Assembly (NCBI GenBank): GCA_037178625.1
Contig: CM074143.1
Coordinates: 1,612,001-1,676,000, forward strand
Direction: 5' to 3'
Length of the DNA: 64,000 bases
DNA from: Skeletonema tropicum
Lineage: Eukaryota > Bacillariophyta > Thalassiosirophyceae > Thalassiosirales > Thalassiosiraceae
The notes below the pieces were generated by a model. The model did not search any database and was not told the origin of the DNA. It saw nothing but the letters and a program-made list of their open reading frames with translations. How positions within the stretch are numbered: position 1 is the stretch's first letter; each line of letters begins with the position of its first letter. Below are positions 54,115-64,000 of the stretch, piece after piece. The translations under genes were made by a program, and so were the position numbers.

Positions 54115-56176
54115 ATGGCGAAGCGAACATCAGCCGACGCTGATGCCGATGGCGCTGCCACCTCGGAAGAACTGCAGCACAAGAAGAAGAAACAGCAGCG
54201 TGTGGATGAGGTGTCTGCTGTGAAAGAAGATTCTGATACGGAAGGCAGTGGTCCAACAACAATGGCTGATAATAATAATGGAGTGTCAAATAATAATGAT
54301 GAAACGAAACATCAGCAATCATTGTGCTGCTCTGGATGTGGAATTACAGATAGCGATGCGAATGGTTCGTTATTATTATTTGATGATCCTGAAGAGGATA
54401 ATAAGGAAGAGGACGATCAGCAGCTGCAGCCTGGAGATAAGGCTGGAAACGATGAGGAAAAGAGGTGAGTGATGCTATTGTTGATAAAAGGCTTGCATTA
54501 TTTTCTGCAGAAACGGTGGTTGCTTGCTCTCTTCTTTTTCTTGTCCGAAAAAGCAAGCGTTCATGTTCTTCGTGATGGAGAGAGTGCATGAATCTTCTTC
54601 TACCGTCTTTTTCATCTAACTAAATGCTTCACTGCACTCCCTATCTGAACTTCTTTACTACGGCAGATACTGCGCTGAATGTATGACCGACAAAAAGGTC
54701 CGAGTATTCTGGCCCGTCGATCAACAGTGGTACATTGCCACTGTTCTCAAATTCGACTCTTCCACTGGTCAACATTTGCTCCGATATCCAGACGGTGATA
54801 CCGAATGGGTCCGTATTGGCGAAGATCACACCACCAAGGTTCAGTACAGGGAGTATTTCAATGCACTCAAGAGAGCTGAGTCGATGGGTGGAGGTCCACC
54901 TGATGTGCATATGATGGGTAGGCTTCCATCTCTTACCAACGCAGTTAGTTTTGGCTTGGGTCAAAGTTTTGGCATGTACCCCATGGAAGATGAAAAGACG
55001 ATGAGATTGAAAGGTGGTCCTTCGCAGCAACGTCAATTGATGAATCAGCTGAACTTGAATCTTACAGAGATGAGTTCAATGTCATCATTTGGGTTGAATA
55101 ATAATGGTTCTTTTGGCATGGGGAGAAATGGTGGTGGTAGCGGAGCGGCACAGCCATTTCAACTGCTACCTCCAAACTTTTCTCATTCCTTCTCGTCCAA
55201 GAATGGTGAAGAAAGTGGTCCAGTCGGACCTCCTCATCTTCCGTACGGCAGCTGGGAAAAGAAAGAAGGAGGAGGTCCCCACTACTGGCAGCCACATTAC
55301 GGAGGGTATTATCATCGTCCTCCAGATGATGAAGTGGCACAAACTGCACCCCGTGAAAAGGGAAAAGGTCGAGGCGGCGGCGACGTTCCCAAGGATGGCA
55401 GCAATAATAATAAGAAAGCTCTGGCAAAGGCTTGGCTCAAGATTGAAGATGAGCGCCTCCTTGACCTAGTACTACAAATGAAACACCCACTCAAATGGTC
55501 TGTGATTGCTTCAAATCTCTCATCACAAAATCTTAATCCTGGTGTCCCGGAACGCACGGGAAAACAGTGTCGTGAACGCTACGTGAACCACCTCAATCCC
55601 CGTCTCAAAACGACGGACTTTACTCCCATTGAAGATGCAACTATCTGGAGAATGTTTGCAACCGTCGGGACGAAGTGGGCAATCATGTCGAAGATTATCC
55701 CTGGTAGGACGGATAACAATCTCAAGAATCGTTTTCACAACTTGAAACGACAGCTTGGTCGTGAGGAGGATGCCCGATCACGAGCCTCTCCTCCCAAGAA
55801 CATTGACGATATTGTTCATATGGACAAGATTCGTAAAATACCGTCGTTTTTGACAACCAAGATTGAGGATATGTGGAATGCACAAGGTCACATTCCCATA
55901 ATTGTTGCCAATACCGTGGAGGGCGATGGCGATGAGCAGCCGCATGAACCAGTCGGAGAGGAGGGACGGCATCGTGATTTCTTTGGACCCTTTATCCCGA
56001 TAGAGGACAAACCTGTCCAGTGCTTGCGTTGTGGAATGTTTGCACCGAGTCTGCAATGTGGTACTGAGATATGTAGCAAGACAAAATGGTGCAAGTCTTG
56101 CACTAAGGCACCAATGCACATTGGTGGAAATGTCTTGAGGGAGTGCTTAAGCTTGAGGAAAGGAAAAGTGAACTAA
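54115..56176 (+). CDS. Tudor-like/R2R3-MYB regulator with two zinc-binding segments
   Basis: Exon 1 54115-54464, intron 54465-54666, exon 2 54667-56176; 619 residues. A zinc site is split by the intron: CCSGCG in exon 1 and YCAEC just after the junction. A Tudor/chromo-barrel-like segment follows directly (VRVFWPVDQQWYIATVLKFD, LLRYPDGDTEWVRI), a fold that often reads methylated histones. After a low-complexity region come two MYB repeats: AWLKIEDERLLDLV...KQCRERYVNHLNP and FTPIEDATIWRMF...NNLKNRFHNLKR. The C-terminus adds CLRCGMF...CSKTKWCKSC. It is probably a nuclear regulator joining chromatin reading with DNA binding. Targets are unknown. Confidence 0.85.
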
Positions 56177-56644
56177 ACACAGGAAAAGCAAGAGAAGAAT
56201 GATGTGGAATCATTCTTCCGAAGGCGCTTGAAATGATGCCCCTACCTGAACCTGAGCTCATCTAATTCATCGATATATGTTTGTCATAGTATATGTTAGA
56301 AGATAATACTAATACCTTCTTTGGATACAAGTAATTTAGAAGAAGAAGACCTGGCCTACGGTAGATAAATTCCTTCTTGCAGGCGGAAAGGTGGTAAAAC
56401 GATGGACTTATTGCCAATACATGCAAGTGCGGGTGTAAGAGTTTAAAATGAAAAGAGGCAAAACAATCGTTACAATGAAAGATATCTCTAATGCAGCATT
56501 TCACTCTTGCGATAAGTTTTCAGGAATTGTTTTTACTATTGGATAAGAATATTTGAACATTACGCTGCACACACATTTGCTCCTACAGATATAGTGCTTT
56601 GAAAGTTCTGTTCCTGACTGCCCCCATCCGCCAACACTCTTCAC

Positions 56645-59200
56645 CTACTCCTCATCAAGGCCAAAGTCCTCATCAAACTGCTCATCGTCAAAGTCATCAT
56701 CGAAATCCTCATCAAAGTCTTCATCGAAGCCGAAGTCTTTGACGACAACGCGGCGTGCTACGCATCTACCCCTTCGGCCTGGGATGCCCAAGCCTTTGCG
56801 CGGAATCCACCTGCATGCACGAGCATTGCGGCAACCCGACTTGAGTTTGCGGTTCCTGCATTTAACGGCAAGGATCATTGGATCATCCGGGTCTTCAAAT
56901 CCACCAAGACTAACAGGACGCTATAAGATGTATAACATGCAAAAGTGAAAGTGACAGTGAGATTTTGAGGCTTCAGTAACTTGAATCATCAGAACTAGAA
57001 CGGCTGCAATTCAATGCAATGCAAGGCAAGACGAAGCACAGAATGACTTATAAATCGAACAGAACATGTAACAATGCAAACTCACAGTCACAGCGGCAGA
57101 GACAGCATCGACGTCGAAGTCATAGTCTTCGATGTCAGCGCTGCGTCGGCATCTGCCTAGATGCTTGACTCTAACTCCTTTTCTCTTTGCTTTGCAGCTG
57201 TTTTGGTACGACCTGCCATTACGACCACACACCCAACGAACAACGGAAGCACAAGCACGTTCAGCTTCAGCAAGGATCATTGGGTCGTCCTCGGACGGAG
57301 CAGTGATTCCTTCGCCGTCATTTTCAAATCCACTGACAGGATACTATGATGTATAACATGTCGAGGTACGATAGGTACTGGCATAATAGTATTTATGTAT
57401 CGATCTCTTTACGTAGATATTCAGAAGAAGTGCGTAGGAAAGATCCACGTCGACAGCATCATCTCCATATCCATTAACAACCATGAAGAAGTCCAGTAGT
57501 AGTAACACTCACAATTATTAATATTGTCAATCGATCATAGACTCCCTCCAGAACTGAATTCAGCTAACCTGGTCATTGATAATACTATCATTTCAATTTC
57601 TTATTTTGAGGCATACAGAAATCGTGCCATTTTACGGAATATCCATTTTACATACAACAGCCCGAAAGAGGTGTGATCGACAAGTGAATCAGCAAGCAAA
57701 GTGAACGCAACAACTTTGGGTACTTCAAGGCCCTAATGGACACTGGTTTTATACCAGCCATTATCCTCATCCCTACGGGTTCCAAGGCTGATCAATTGTA
57801 GAAATGTCAGGAGCTGGTCAGCACAACAGCTGGTCTAGTAGCCTCCACGAAAAGTTGACAATGAATGGTCTCCGTCTCTCCGAGTTTGATATAAAAGAAG
57901 TTATTGAAACACAGCAGATCAAAATCCGTCTTAAACTCAGTGCATTACAACAGCTATAGAGTTAACAAGCCAATCATGTTCTCTCAGGAAAATATATACA
58001 CAACGCCAAGTTGGCAATCAATATCGATCAAATTAAACGATGACAACTTTGTGTCTTCAAGGATGCTATTATGTCAAACGCGAAACGCTAAGCCTACGAC
58101 AAAAGTTGGCGCTCGAGTTCTCAAGAAAGTTTACATCTATCATCTTCAAGAAGCTTGGCCAGCGATGGGTTGGTCCTTATCCTTATACTGTCAAAACAGT
58201 CCGAAGCTACAGGTACAACAAATCTTTTCAATTGTTCACATATCATTTTCGTTTCTCTCAAGTCGCAGGACCTAGAAGTCAAGTGCAATTTTTACGAGCA
58301 ATGTCTCATGAGTTCGATCCATGGGGCAGCAATGCCAAAGTACAGTAGTTGCTGGCATACTGAGCATGTATGTATCGAACTTTCATGACCAACCGATGGT
58401 CAGCAAAGGAATAACAATCAACACGTTAGAGCCAGAATCTTCGAATTGTTAGCACAGTAGAGGCAACAGCATCAGCAGATAGATAGATAGATAGATAGAG
58501 ATACTGAGATAGAAAGATAGATAGGTAGAATGAGAAAGAGAATAGCGTACCCCCTGCCTTGAGTAGGTTCCGTGGTTATGGGTTCCACAGCGGAAATTCC
58601 CGCATAAAAAGTACCTTCGCGTGCACGCTAGATTAGTCAGAATATCCAAGAATAGTCAAGGAATGAAATTTCAATATCAGCCAAATCAAAGCAAACAACA
58701 ACAACGCCTGAGCTCGATCCATGGGGCAGCAATGTCGAGGTACGATAGGTACTGGCATAATAGTATTTATGTATCGATCTCTTTACGTAGATATTCAGAA
58801 GAAGTGCGTAGGAAAGATCCACGTCGACAGCATCATCTCCATATCCATTAACAACCATGAAGAAGTCCAGTAGTAGTAACACTCACAATTATTAATATTG
58901 TCAATCGATCATAGACTCCCTCCAGAACTGAATTCAGCTAACCTGGTCATAACATGTAAATGCAATTGACGAGTGAGAGTGAAGTGAGAGGCGTCAGTAA
59001 CTTGAACTTGAATCATTAAAACAGCTGCAATGCAAGGCAAAGTCAATGCAAGGTAGGCAACACGAAGCATATGAACTGACTTATCAAACGAACGGAACAC
59101 ATCTATATCAATGCAAACTTACAGCGACAGCGGCAGAGACGGCTCCTGGAGCGGTTGAGAGAAGAGCCAAGGCGGCGGAGATAATAAGATGAAGCTTCAT
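56645..59200 (-). CDS. Secreted Kazal-type protein with duplicated module, copy D
   Basis: Exon 1 59123-59200 (signal peptide MKLHLIISAALALLSTAPGA...), exon 2 57086-57343 (Kazal domain with CASVVRWVCGRNGRSYQNSC and HLGRC), exon 3 56645-56920 (basic Cys module KCRNRKLKSGCRNARACRW, then a long Asp/Glu/Phe tail). All junctions are phase 0; 203 residues. Intron 1 is 1779 bp because it holds an LTR element; intron 2 is 165 bp. The end of exon 2 repeats the signal-peptide end (DAVSAAVT), and intron 2 resembles intron 1, so exon 3 was probably added by tandem duplication that dragged part of exon 1 along. The promoter block is shared with copy C. Whether splicing still skips the LTR insert is untested. 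Confidence 0.75.
57359..57575 (+). repeat. Left LTR (217 bp)
   Basis: Starts TGTCGAGG, ends CCTGGTCA, and as read is identical to 58733-58949. Flanked on its outer side by TAACA (57354-57358). Confidence 0.88.
58478..58499. repeat. (GATA)n microsatellite
   Basis: A short run of five to six AGAT units inside the LTR element. Confidence 0.9.
58733..58949 (+). repeat. Right LTR (217 bp)
   Basis: Identical as read to the left LTR. Preceded by a purine-rich ATGGGGCAGCAA and followed by TAACA. Confidence 0.88.
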
Positions 59201-59658
59201 TATGTTTGTGATATCGTTTGATCTGATGATAACTTATGACAGGATTACAAGAGGCAACCCCTGATGAAATGGTTTCTGTAGCTGGTGTTTCTGAAACGGT
59301 TTGCACTTGTGTTTTTCTCATCGTTCCCCTACATATTATCATACGAGGAGGCGACGCGTGTTGTCCATGGTCGGACGCGTGTCATACCGGCATACAACCC
59401 CTGCGGTGAATTTATAAAACACTTCTGAGATAAATTTATTCCTACTCTCACAATTACTGTGTTGGCCGTAGCAACAAGCTAAAGGGGTTCGCTTCCTGTC
59501 ACAGAAAGCGGATCAGCACAAGGTGTGATGACAAATATTCACCCCAGGGTTGGCTGCACCTCTGGACTGGAGGATTATGGATCGGGGGCACAATGCCCCC
59601 TTTGTCCCCCCTTTTTAGACGTGGACAAATCGCCCGCGGGTGAATCTGTGGGCATGTC
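59201..59658. promoter_or_regulatory. Promoter region of Kazal copy D
   Basis: 59205-59440 aligns with the copy C upstream region, including GGGGTTGCCTCTTG and the doubled ACACGCGTC block (59353-59384, on the other strand). A hairpin GGGGGCA-CAA-TGCCCCC lies at 59584-59600. No coding region is seen. Confidence 0.5.
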
Positions 59659-59659
59659 A

Positions 59660-59790
59660 CAACACGTGTAGTTACAATGTCACAACAAAACCGCCCGCCT
59701 TGTCACTATGTAACTATATACCCGCGTTGTGACATTGTAACTACGCGGGTAGTTACATTGTCACTACGTAGTGACATCGTTGTGACCGAG
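59660..59790. repeat. Cluster of palindromes based on TGTNAC
   Basis: Includes the perfect 18-bp palindrome TGTCACTACGTAGTGACA (59759-59776) and a 16-bp stem (59729-59744 with 59749-59764, one mismatch, 4-base loop), plus further copies of GTAGTTACAATGTCAC. It lies just beyond the 3' end of the zinc-binding gene. Confidence 0.8.
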
Positions 59791-59803
59791 CCTAGCTTGT
59801 CAG

Positions 59804-61390
59804 TCAAGCAGTAGAACTTGAATCATCAATCTTCAACTCCTCCTTCGCAAACAACCTCACTTGCAAAAAATGCACAATAATTAACTTTGCCATGGACTTC
59901 ATCTTGTCTTGAACATAACTCTTCAACTTCTGAAGTCTATCGTCAGTTAGATTTTGGACGTCATTTGCCACCAACAGTTTACGTTCACCGGACGCCTCAA
60001 GATATTCAACCAACATATCTCGTGGTTTATCGAACAGGCGTAACATCAAAAGCTTTTCAAGTGCCTCCGTTTTCTCTGTATCATTTAAATCGCTGGGTAA
60101 AACAATACTGCCGTACTCATTGGAAGGCTCTGTCGAAAGTATATAGAGTACAGCTTCAACCGCATCTTGGGCATCGTCTTTCAAAGCTTTGATGATAGTT
60201 GTAAACCTCTCCAAAGCTTTGAGGTATGAAAACCCTAAAGCTTCTTTCGTGATATTATTACTCACAAGGGTTTCGACTTTTGACTTATAACCTCTTGTCT
60301 CGAGCTCTTTGAATGCCGTGTAGAAAATTCTCTGCAGGTCTTCCATGCGTTGAATAGGAAGTAATCGGAAATAAACGTCGTTCACCATTTCGGGAGAGTG
60401 TTTGTTTAGGTACACAGTCATGAAGAGGCGACAATGAATAGTGAGCATGGTTTCACAAAGAGTTGAACAGTCCATACCTTCCTGCACTTCTTTGGGTAAT
60501 ACGACCTTGAACAACGTAAAACTCATCAAATCCTTAAGCTGCTTTGGATAGGCATAGATGGCTCTGTTTCCATGACCTTCCCAACTCTTAGCGGCGCCAT
60601 CAGTTGAAACAGTGCACCGAATCAAGGAACTGACCGTTGCTGACGATATACCTTTGACCACAATATTGACTGCTGGATACGGATGTAAGTATCTTTGATT
60701 GCAACACGGACAGATGATCTTTTGCTTTGTTTCGGAAGCTCTGACTCTCTCTTTTTCTTTCAAATCGTTTTGTTTGCCTCCTGTCTCATTGTCATCCTTT
60801 GTTGTTGGACAGGTGTTGACTTCACTGGTGTCAAGTGCAGATTCAAATGCTGAAGTAACCTGTTTAGAGAAGTCATCGCGAAATTGTTTCCAGCGGTAAT
60901 GACAACAGATTCCCGCAATGCTAAGCATCTCCTTGCGTACATTACAAAGTATATTCCTAACACTGTCCATGTCCAAATCATCAGGGTATGGAACATGCTG
61001 CGAATTCTTCTTCGAACCAGGAGAAGTGGTATCAGAAATACTTGCAAAAGTAGCATTCCAATTCATCAAGAACCTCTTAAATTGTCTTTCGTATACGTCA
61101 GTGATCCGCACGTTTTTAGGACTAGTGATTGTTCCAATTTAAAGTACAAACCATCCCAATCATCGAAAAGTTGAGTTGAATCATTTCGTGATGGATGGCA
61201 GTTGAAGCAAACTGGCAATTTTGACTTGATACGCTCTGCATTCGGCGTCGCCTGTTGCATTCTCATTCTTCCTCTGCATTTTTCATGGTAATATTCAGCA
61301 CACAAGACGCAACTTTGCTCACCAGGGTTTATGGCATCGCAACAAAAGTTGCCGTGTTCCGAATAAGGGCACTGATCGGATCCTACTAAA
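59804..61390 (-). pseudogene. Zinc-binding protein of unknown family, frame-disrupted
   Basis: The 3' part (59804-61111) is one frame of 435 codons: a Cys pair site CPCCNQRYLHPYP, then helical sequence without known family. The 5' part (61066 to about 61390) is in another frame and has a Cys/His-rich segment (QCPYSEHGNFCCDAI, SCVLCAEYYHEKC). The two frames overlap near 61100, where a single-base change or unseen splice must connect them. An upstream segment (61454-61620) with LVCCPFEAMNHGCH echoes the Cys pattern and may be the first exon. It is divergent from the transposase with about 40-100 bp between, so both may belong to one transposon. Confidence 0.5.
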
Positions 61391-61715
61391 AATTAAAATT
61401 AACGGAAATCTTAAAGTACGTCATGGTTGGCCCTCGACGCAAAGCACCCGCCTCTATTGATGATGATAGTTGATGGCAGGTTGATGGCAGCCATGATTCA
61501 TCGCTTCGAAAGGGCAGCATACTAAGTATCGTTCGCCGTCCTCTCCTCCTACTGTTGGTTGTGCTTCTGTGGTCAGGCTGGCAATGAGGCTGCGCCGCTT
61601 CTCCATTTGGCCAGCGCCAGTTTTTTGGCGATTCCTGCACATCAACAACTAACTTGACGCCGACATAAATAATATCCACCTATCGTTCAATTATTCCTAC
61701 TTAGAAAGCACCAAT

Positions 61716-63282
61716 ATGTCCTTCATTGCAGACGATGGCTTTTCTTTTCTTGACACCTACCGAGATAGGAGCAATGGTGGGGATGAGAGCGAAAATGAAC
61801 GGTCTCATGTGAGCTCAAAGAAGGACTTTGAATTTTCTTTCATTGGCTACCGAGATAGGATCGATGATGAGGATGAGAGTGACAGTGACCATTCTCATTT
61901 GATCCCCTCTTCTTCGATGTCCGAGGAAGAAGGCAACGATGAACAAGAGTGCATGTGTCATACTGGTGCTGATAGTTTCGAGCTACCTCAAAGTCCTGCC
62001 GCTGCTGAAACTCCGGTGGGGAGGGCCTAGAAGATAGTGATGATGAGGATGAAGGTGTAGAAGGAGGGTGGGGTGAACTAATTGCCTCATTCGGAGAACT
62101 GGATAAGTGTGATGAAGGGACAAGTGGAGAGGGGAGTGGCTGTCATTTTGATTTTAGTTTCTCCTTCGGCGAATCAAAATCCACAGAGGAGGAGGGTGAT
62201 GATGACGAAGAAGAGATTGCGTCGGAGGGTGACGTTTTTCCACAGACCAATACCACCGATCCATCGGGGGAGGCCAACAACGATGCAACTCCCAGAAGGT
62301 CGTTTTCTGTCGACGAGGTTCTCCGGGACGGGCTGATCTTTGCTGGATTCACCGATGAAAGAATCACCAGGTGTGGGGAAAAGCGCAATACTGATCGCTT
62401 CAAGGCCCAGTATGGGGTGTACCCCAAAACGGTAGCATCTTTTCTGGGGGACCTTTTCCACAAGCATCCTTGATTGATATACAAAGACATTTTCATGACC
62501 CTTTACTGGCTGAAAACGTATTCGGTTGCACACGTCATGTCCGCCATTTGGGGACCTTGTGAGGAGTATATTAACCCAGTTCTCGAAGATTATATTGCGA
62601 AGTTTGCCTCCCTGAAAGAGGGGAAAATTCGTTTGGACCGTTTCAACGACGAGACAATCATTGTCTTCTCTATAGATGCATGCCATTTCATGACGGACGA
62701 GATGGCACTTGACCCTTCAACCCGTTGGTATGACTTTAAAAAGGGAGGCGCCGGAGTCAAGTATGAAGTTGCACTTTCTATCCATTCGAATGAAATAATC
62801 TGGATTGAGGTCCTCTGGAAACCAGCATCCATGACATCTCTATGTTCAGAGGATACACAACGAAAGATAAAAAGAAGAACAAGGTAGACAAAGATGCATT
62901 TATTTTTCGCATCCCAGCAGGAAAGAAAGGCGTTGGTGATTCCGGATGTGAGTAGAAGATCTGGGAGACCACGTTCCAAATTCTTTTTTGTTCTCACTTC
63001 TAACTCGTATTCCATCTATCCTATCTTCTTGCAGATTCTGGAGAGCCAAACAAGATTATTACAACAAGAAAGGGTCAGTCAAAGGAAATGAAAAGATGGC
63101 TTGGACGTGTTAAGAGCCGTCAAGAAACGTTTTTCAGCCGAGTGAAATCGTTCAATATATTGAAAAATCGCTTTAGGCACGGTAAAAGAGGTACAGCGGA
63201 TAAGCTCCTTAGACACAAGCATTGCTTTGAAAGCGTTGTCGTTCTTCTTGCTTACGATATTGAACATAATCCTCTTTTTTAA
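61716..63282 (+). pseudogene. Decayed DDE transposase (Harbinger/DDE_Tnp_4-like)
   Basis: An acidic N-terminal part carries a repeated FSFLDTYRDR/FSFIGYRDR motif. The frame then shifts between 62009 and 62030, meets an in-frame TGA at 62471-62473, shifts again near 62828, and crosses an intact intron (62948-63034). Across the breaks the domain is readable: FKAQYGVYPKTVA, MTLYWLKTYSVAHV, IVFSIDACHF (first Asp), GDSGYSGEPNK (second Asp, built across the intron) and RQETFFSRVK (Glu), ending YDIEHNPLF. The D-D-E triad is therefore complete, but the gene cannot make a full protein as written. No terminal inverted repeats were found. Confidence 0.75.
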
Positions 63283-63284
63283 GT

Positions 63285-64000
63285 TTAGTCATAATGTTTT
63301 ATAGTACATTGAATTAATTCAATCATACTAAAATATTTTGCAGCTTCATCTCTCTGCGGAGTCTTGGTTGCATCTATAGCTGCCTGGTGTGCACGCAATG
63401 TAGCAGCAAGTACCTCTTTGCTGACAAGACCTTCCTTGAATGCATTCATCAGCGCTTTGATTGAATGATCTTCTCCCTGAGTGGCGGCGATGATCATATG
63501 CTTCACTGTCTCTCTTTATTGCCATTCTTCAACTCGTGAGTACCAAGAGACAATCTAGCGATTGCATGACCTCCAATAGCAGCGACTTCCAGATGGTGAA
63601 TGTTCATTTTCTGCTCATCCTTTTCTACCCCATGCCCCTTTCGATACATACTCGACAGTTTAAAATGCGCTTCAGCAGCTTCCAAACCATCTCCTTTAGC
63701 AGCCTTTGTATAATGGCCAAATGCTTCAGTATAATCCCCCTTCTCACAATTCTTGAATCCTTCTATAATCAATGCAACGGGATCATTCGTCTCAACTCTT
63801 TTCATCCTTTGTTTATCTGTTCCACCGGCTGTGTCGGCCAACGCTTCTCTACAGAATGGACATTCGCGCTTCTTCGTGTTCTCACGGTCCATGGCATAAA
63901 TACAACCATTACAAACAGTTTTACTGCAACAAGCATAAGTCATATACTGCTTAGGATGAAGCGGCATAGGAACCATGCAGATGGGACAATCGCCAAGATG
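63285..64000 (-). pseudogene. RING-type/Sel1-repeat protein, frameshifted and cut by the window end
   Basis: The gene enters from beyond 64000. The visible part opens with DCPICMVPMPL and continues CCSKTVCNGC and CPFCREAL, a RING-like Cys pattern of an E3 ligase type. Sel1 repeats follow: AEAHFKLSSMYRKGHGV and HAIARLSLGTHELKNGN. The frame stops at 63503, but the next frame continues the repeat directly (VKHMIIAATQGEDHSIKAL) to 63285, so one base seems to be missing near 63505. It may be a sequence error rather than decay. Confidence 0.7.

Larger units (their letters stand above)
57359..58949 (+). mobile_element. Short LTR retrotransposon in a Kazal gene intron
   Basis: 1591 bp, with 217-bp TG...CA LTRs that are identical and a 5-bp target duplication TAACA (57354-57358 and 58950-58954). 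Removing it restores an intron matching that of copy C. The 1157-bp interior has no full polyprotein; a segment around 58110-58350 (KKLGQRWVGPYPYTVKTV) weakly resembles the C-terminal end of an LTR-element integrase. A degenerate polypurine-tract/LTR start (58311-58334) lies exactly 400 bp before the true one. It must be mobilised in trans, like TRIM-type elements. Confidence 0.85.

Overview
This 64 kb window is nuclear DNA from a photosynthetic stramenopile, most likely a centric diatom. Evidence: compact genes with short GT-AG introns (about 75-150 bp); several proteins that start with an ER signal peptide followed by an Ala-Phe cleavage motif typical of diatom plastid import (ClpB, flavodoxin, tRNA-dihydrouridine synthase); a plastid flavodoxin; and Copia retrotransposons.

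Layout. 0-6.7 kb: plastid ClpB without its N-domain, a small membrane protein, a bZIP factor with an acidic 3' exon, and flavodoxin. 7.3-11.5 kb: a membrane protein that looks like a DUF3593-DUF2499 fusion, then two tandem paralogues of an unknown disordered His/Ser/Arg-rich family. 11.9-14.2 kb: the ER chaperone BiP. 14.3-19.0 kb: a repeat-rich block with a relic of a class III nucleotidyl cyclase, a SINE-like repeat in three copies, and a large inverted duplication of a secreted Kazal-type gene around an expanded pentanucleotide array. 19.3-23.4 kb: a SET-domain methyltransferase and a Utp5/WDR43 ribosome-biogenesis protein. 24-39 kb: two near-identical cation/proton antiporters with EF-hands, separated by an intact-looking Copia element, a plastid DusA-like enzyme and about 2 kb with no recognisable gene. 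39-44.8 kb: a truncated LINE, an unknown Ser/Arg-rich protein, an SDR-fibrillin fusion with a frameshift, and a TXNDC9-like thioredoxin. 45-56 kb: a 1779-residue protein combining sulfotransferase modules with a GT10 fucosyltransferase, an unknown TPR-like protein, and a Tudor/R2R3-MYB/zinc regulator. 56.6-59.2 kb: another Kazal gene, whose first intron carries a small LTR element. 59.6-64 kb: a palindrome cluster, a frame-broken zinc-binding gene, a decayed DDE transposase arranged head-to-head with it, and a RING/Sel1 protein cut by the window edge.

The genes do not form one pathway. The strongest candidates for new biology are the sulfotransferase-fucosyltransferase polyprotein (possibly sulfated-fucan synthesis), the mobile and duplicating Kazal family with its intronic TTGCC array, the SDR-fibrillin fusion, and the tandem disordered family. 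Exons were inferred by eye from splice motifs and reading frames; family calls rest on recognised motifs, and no database search was run.
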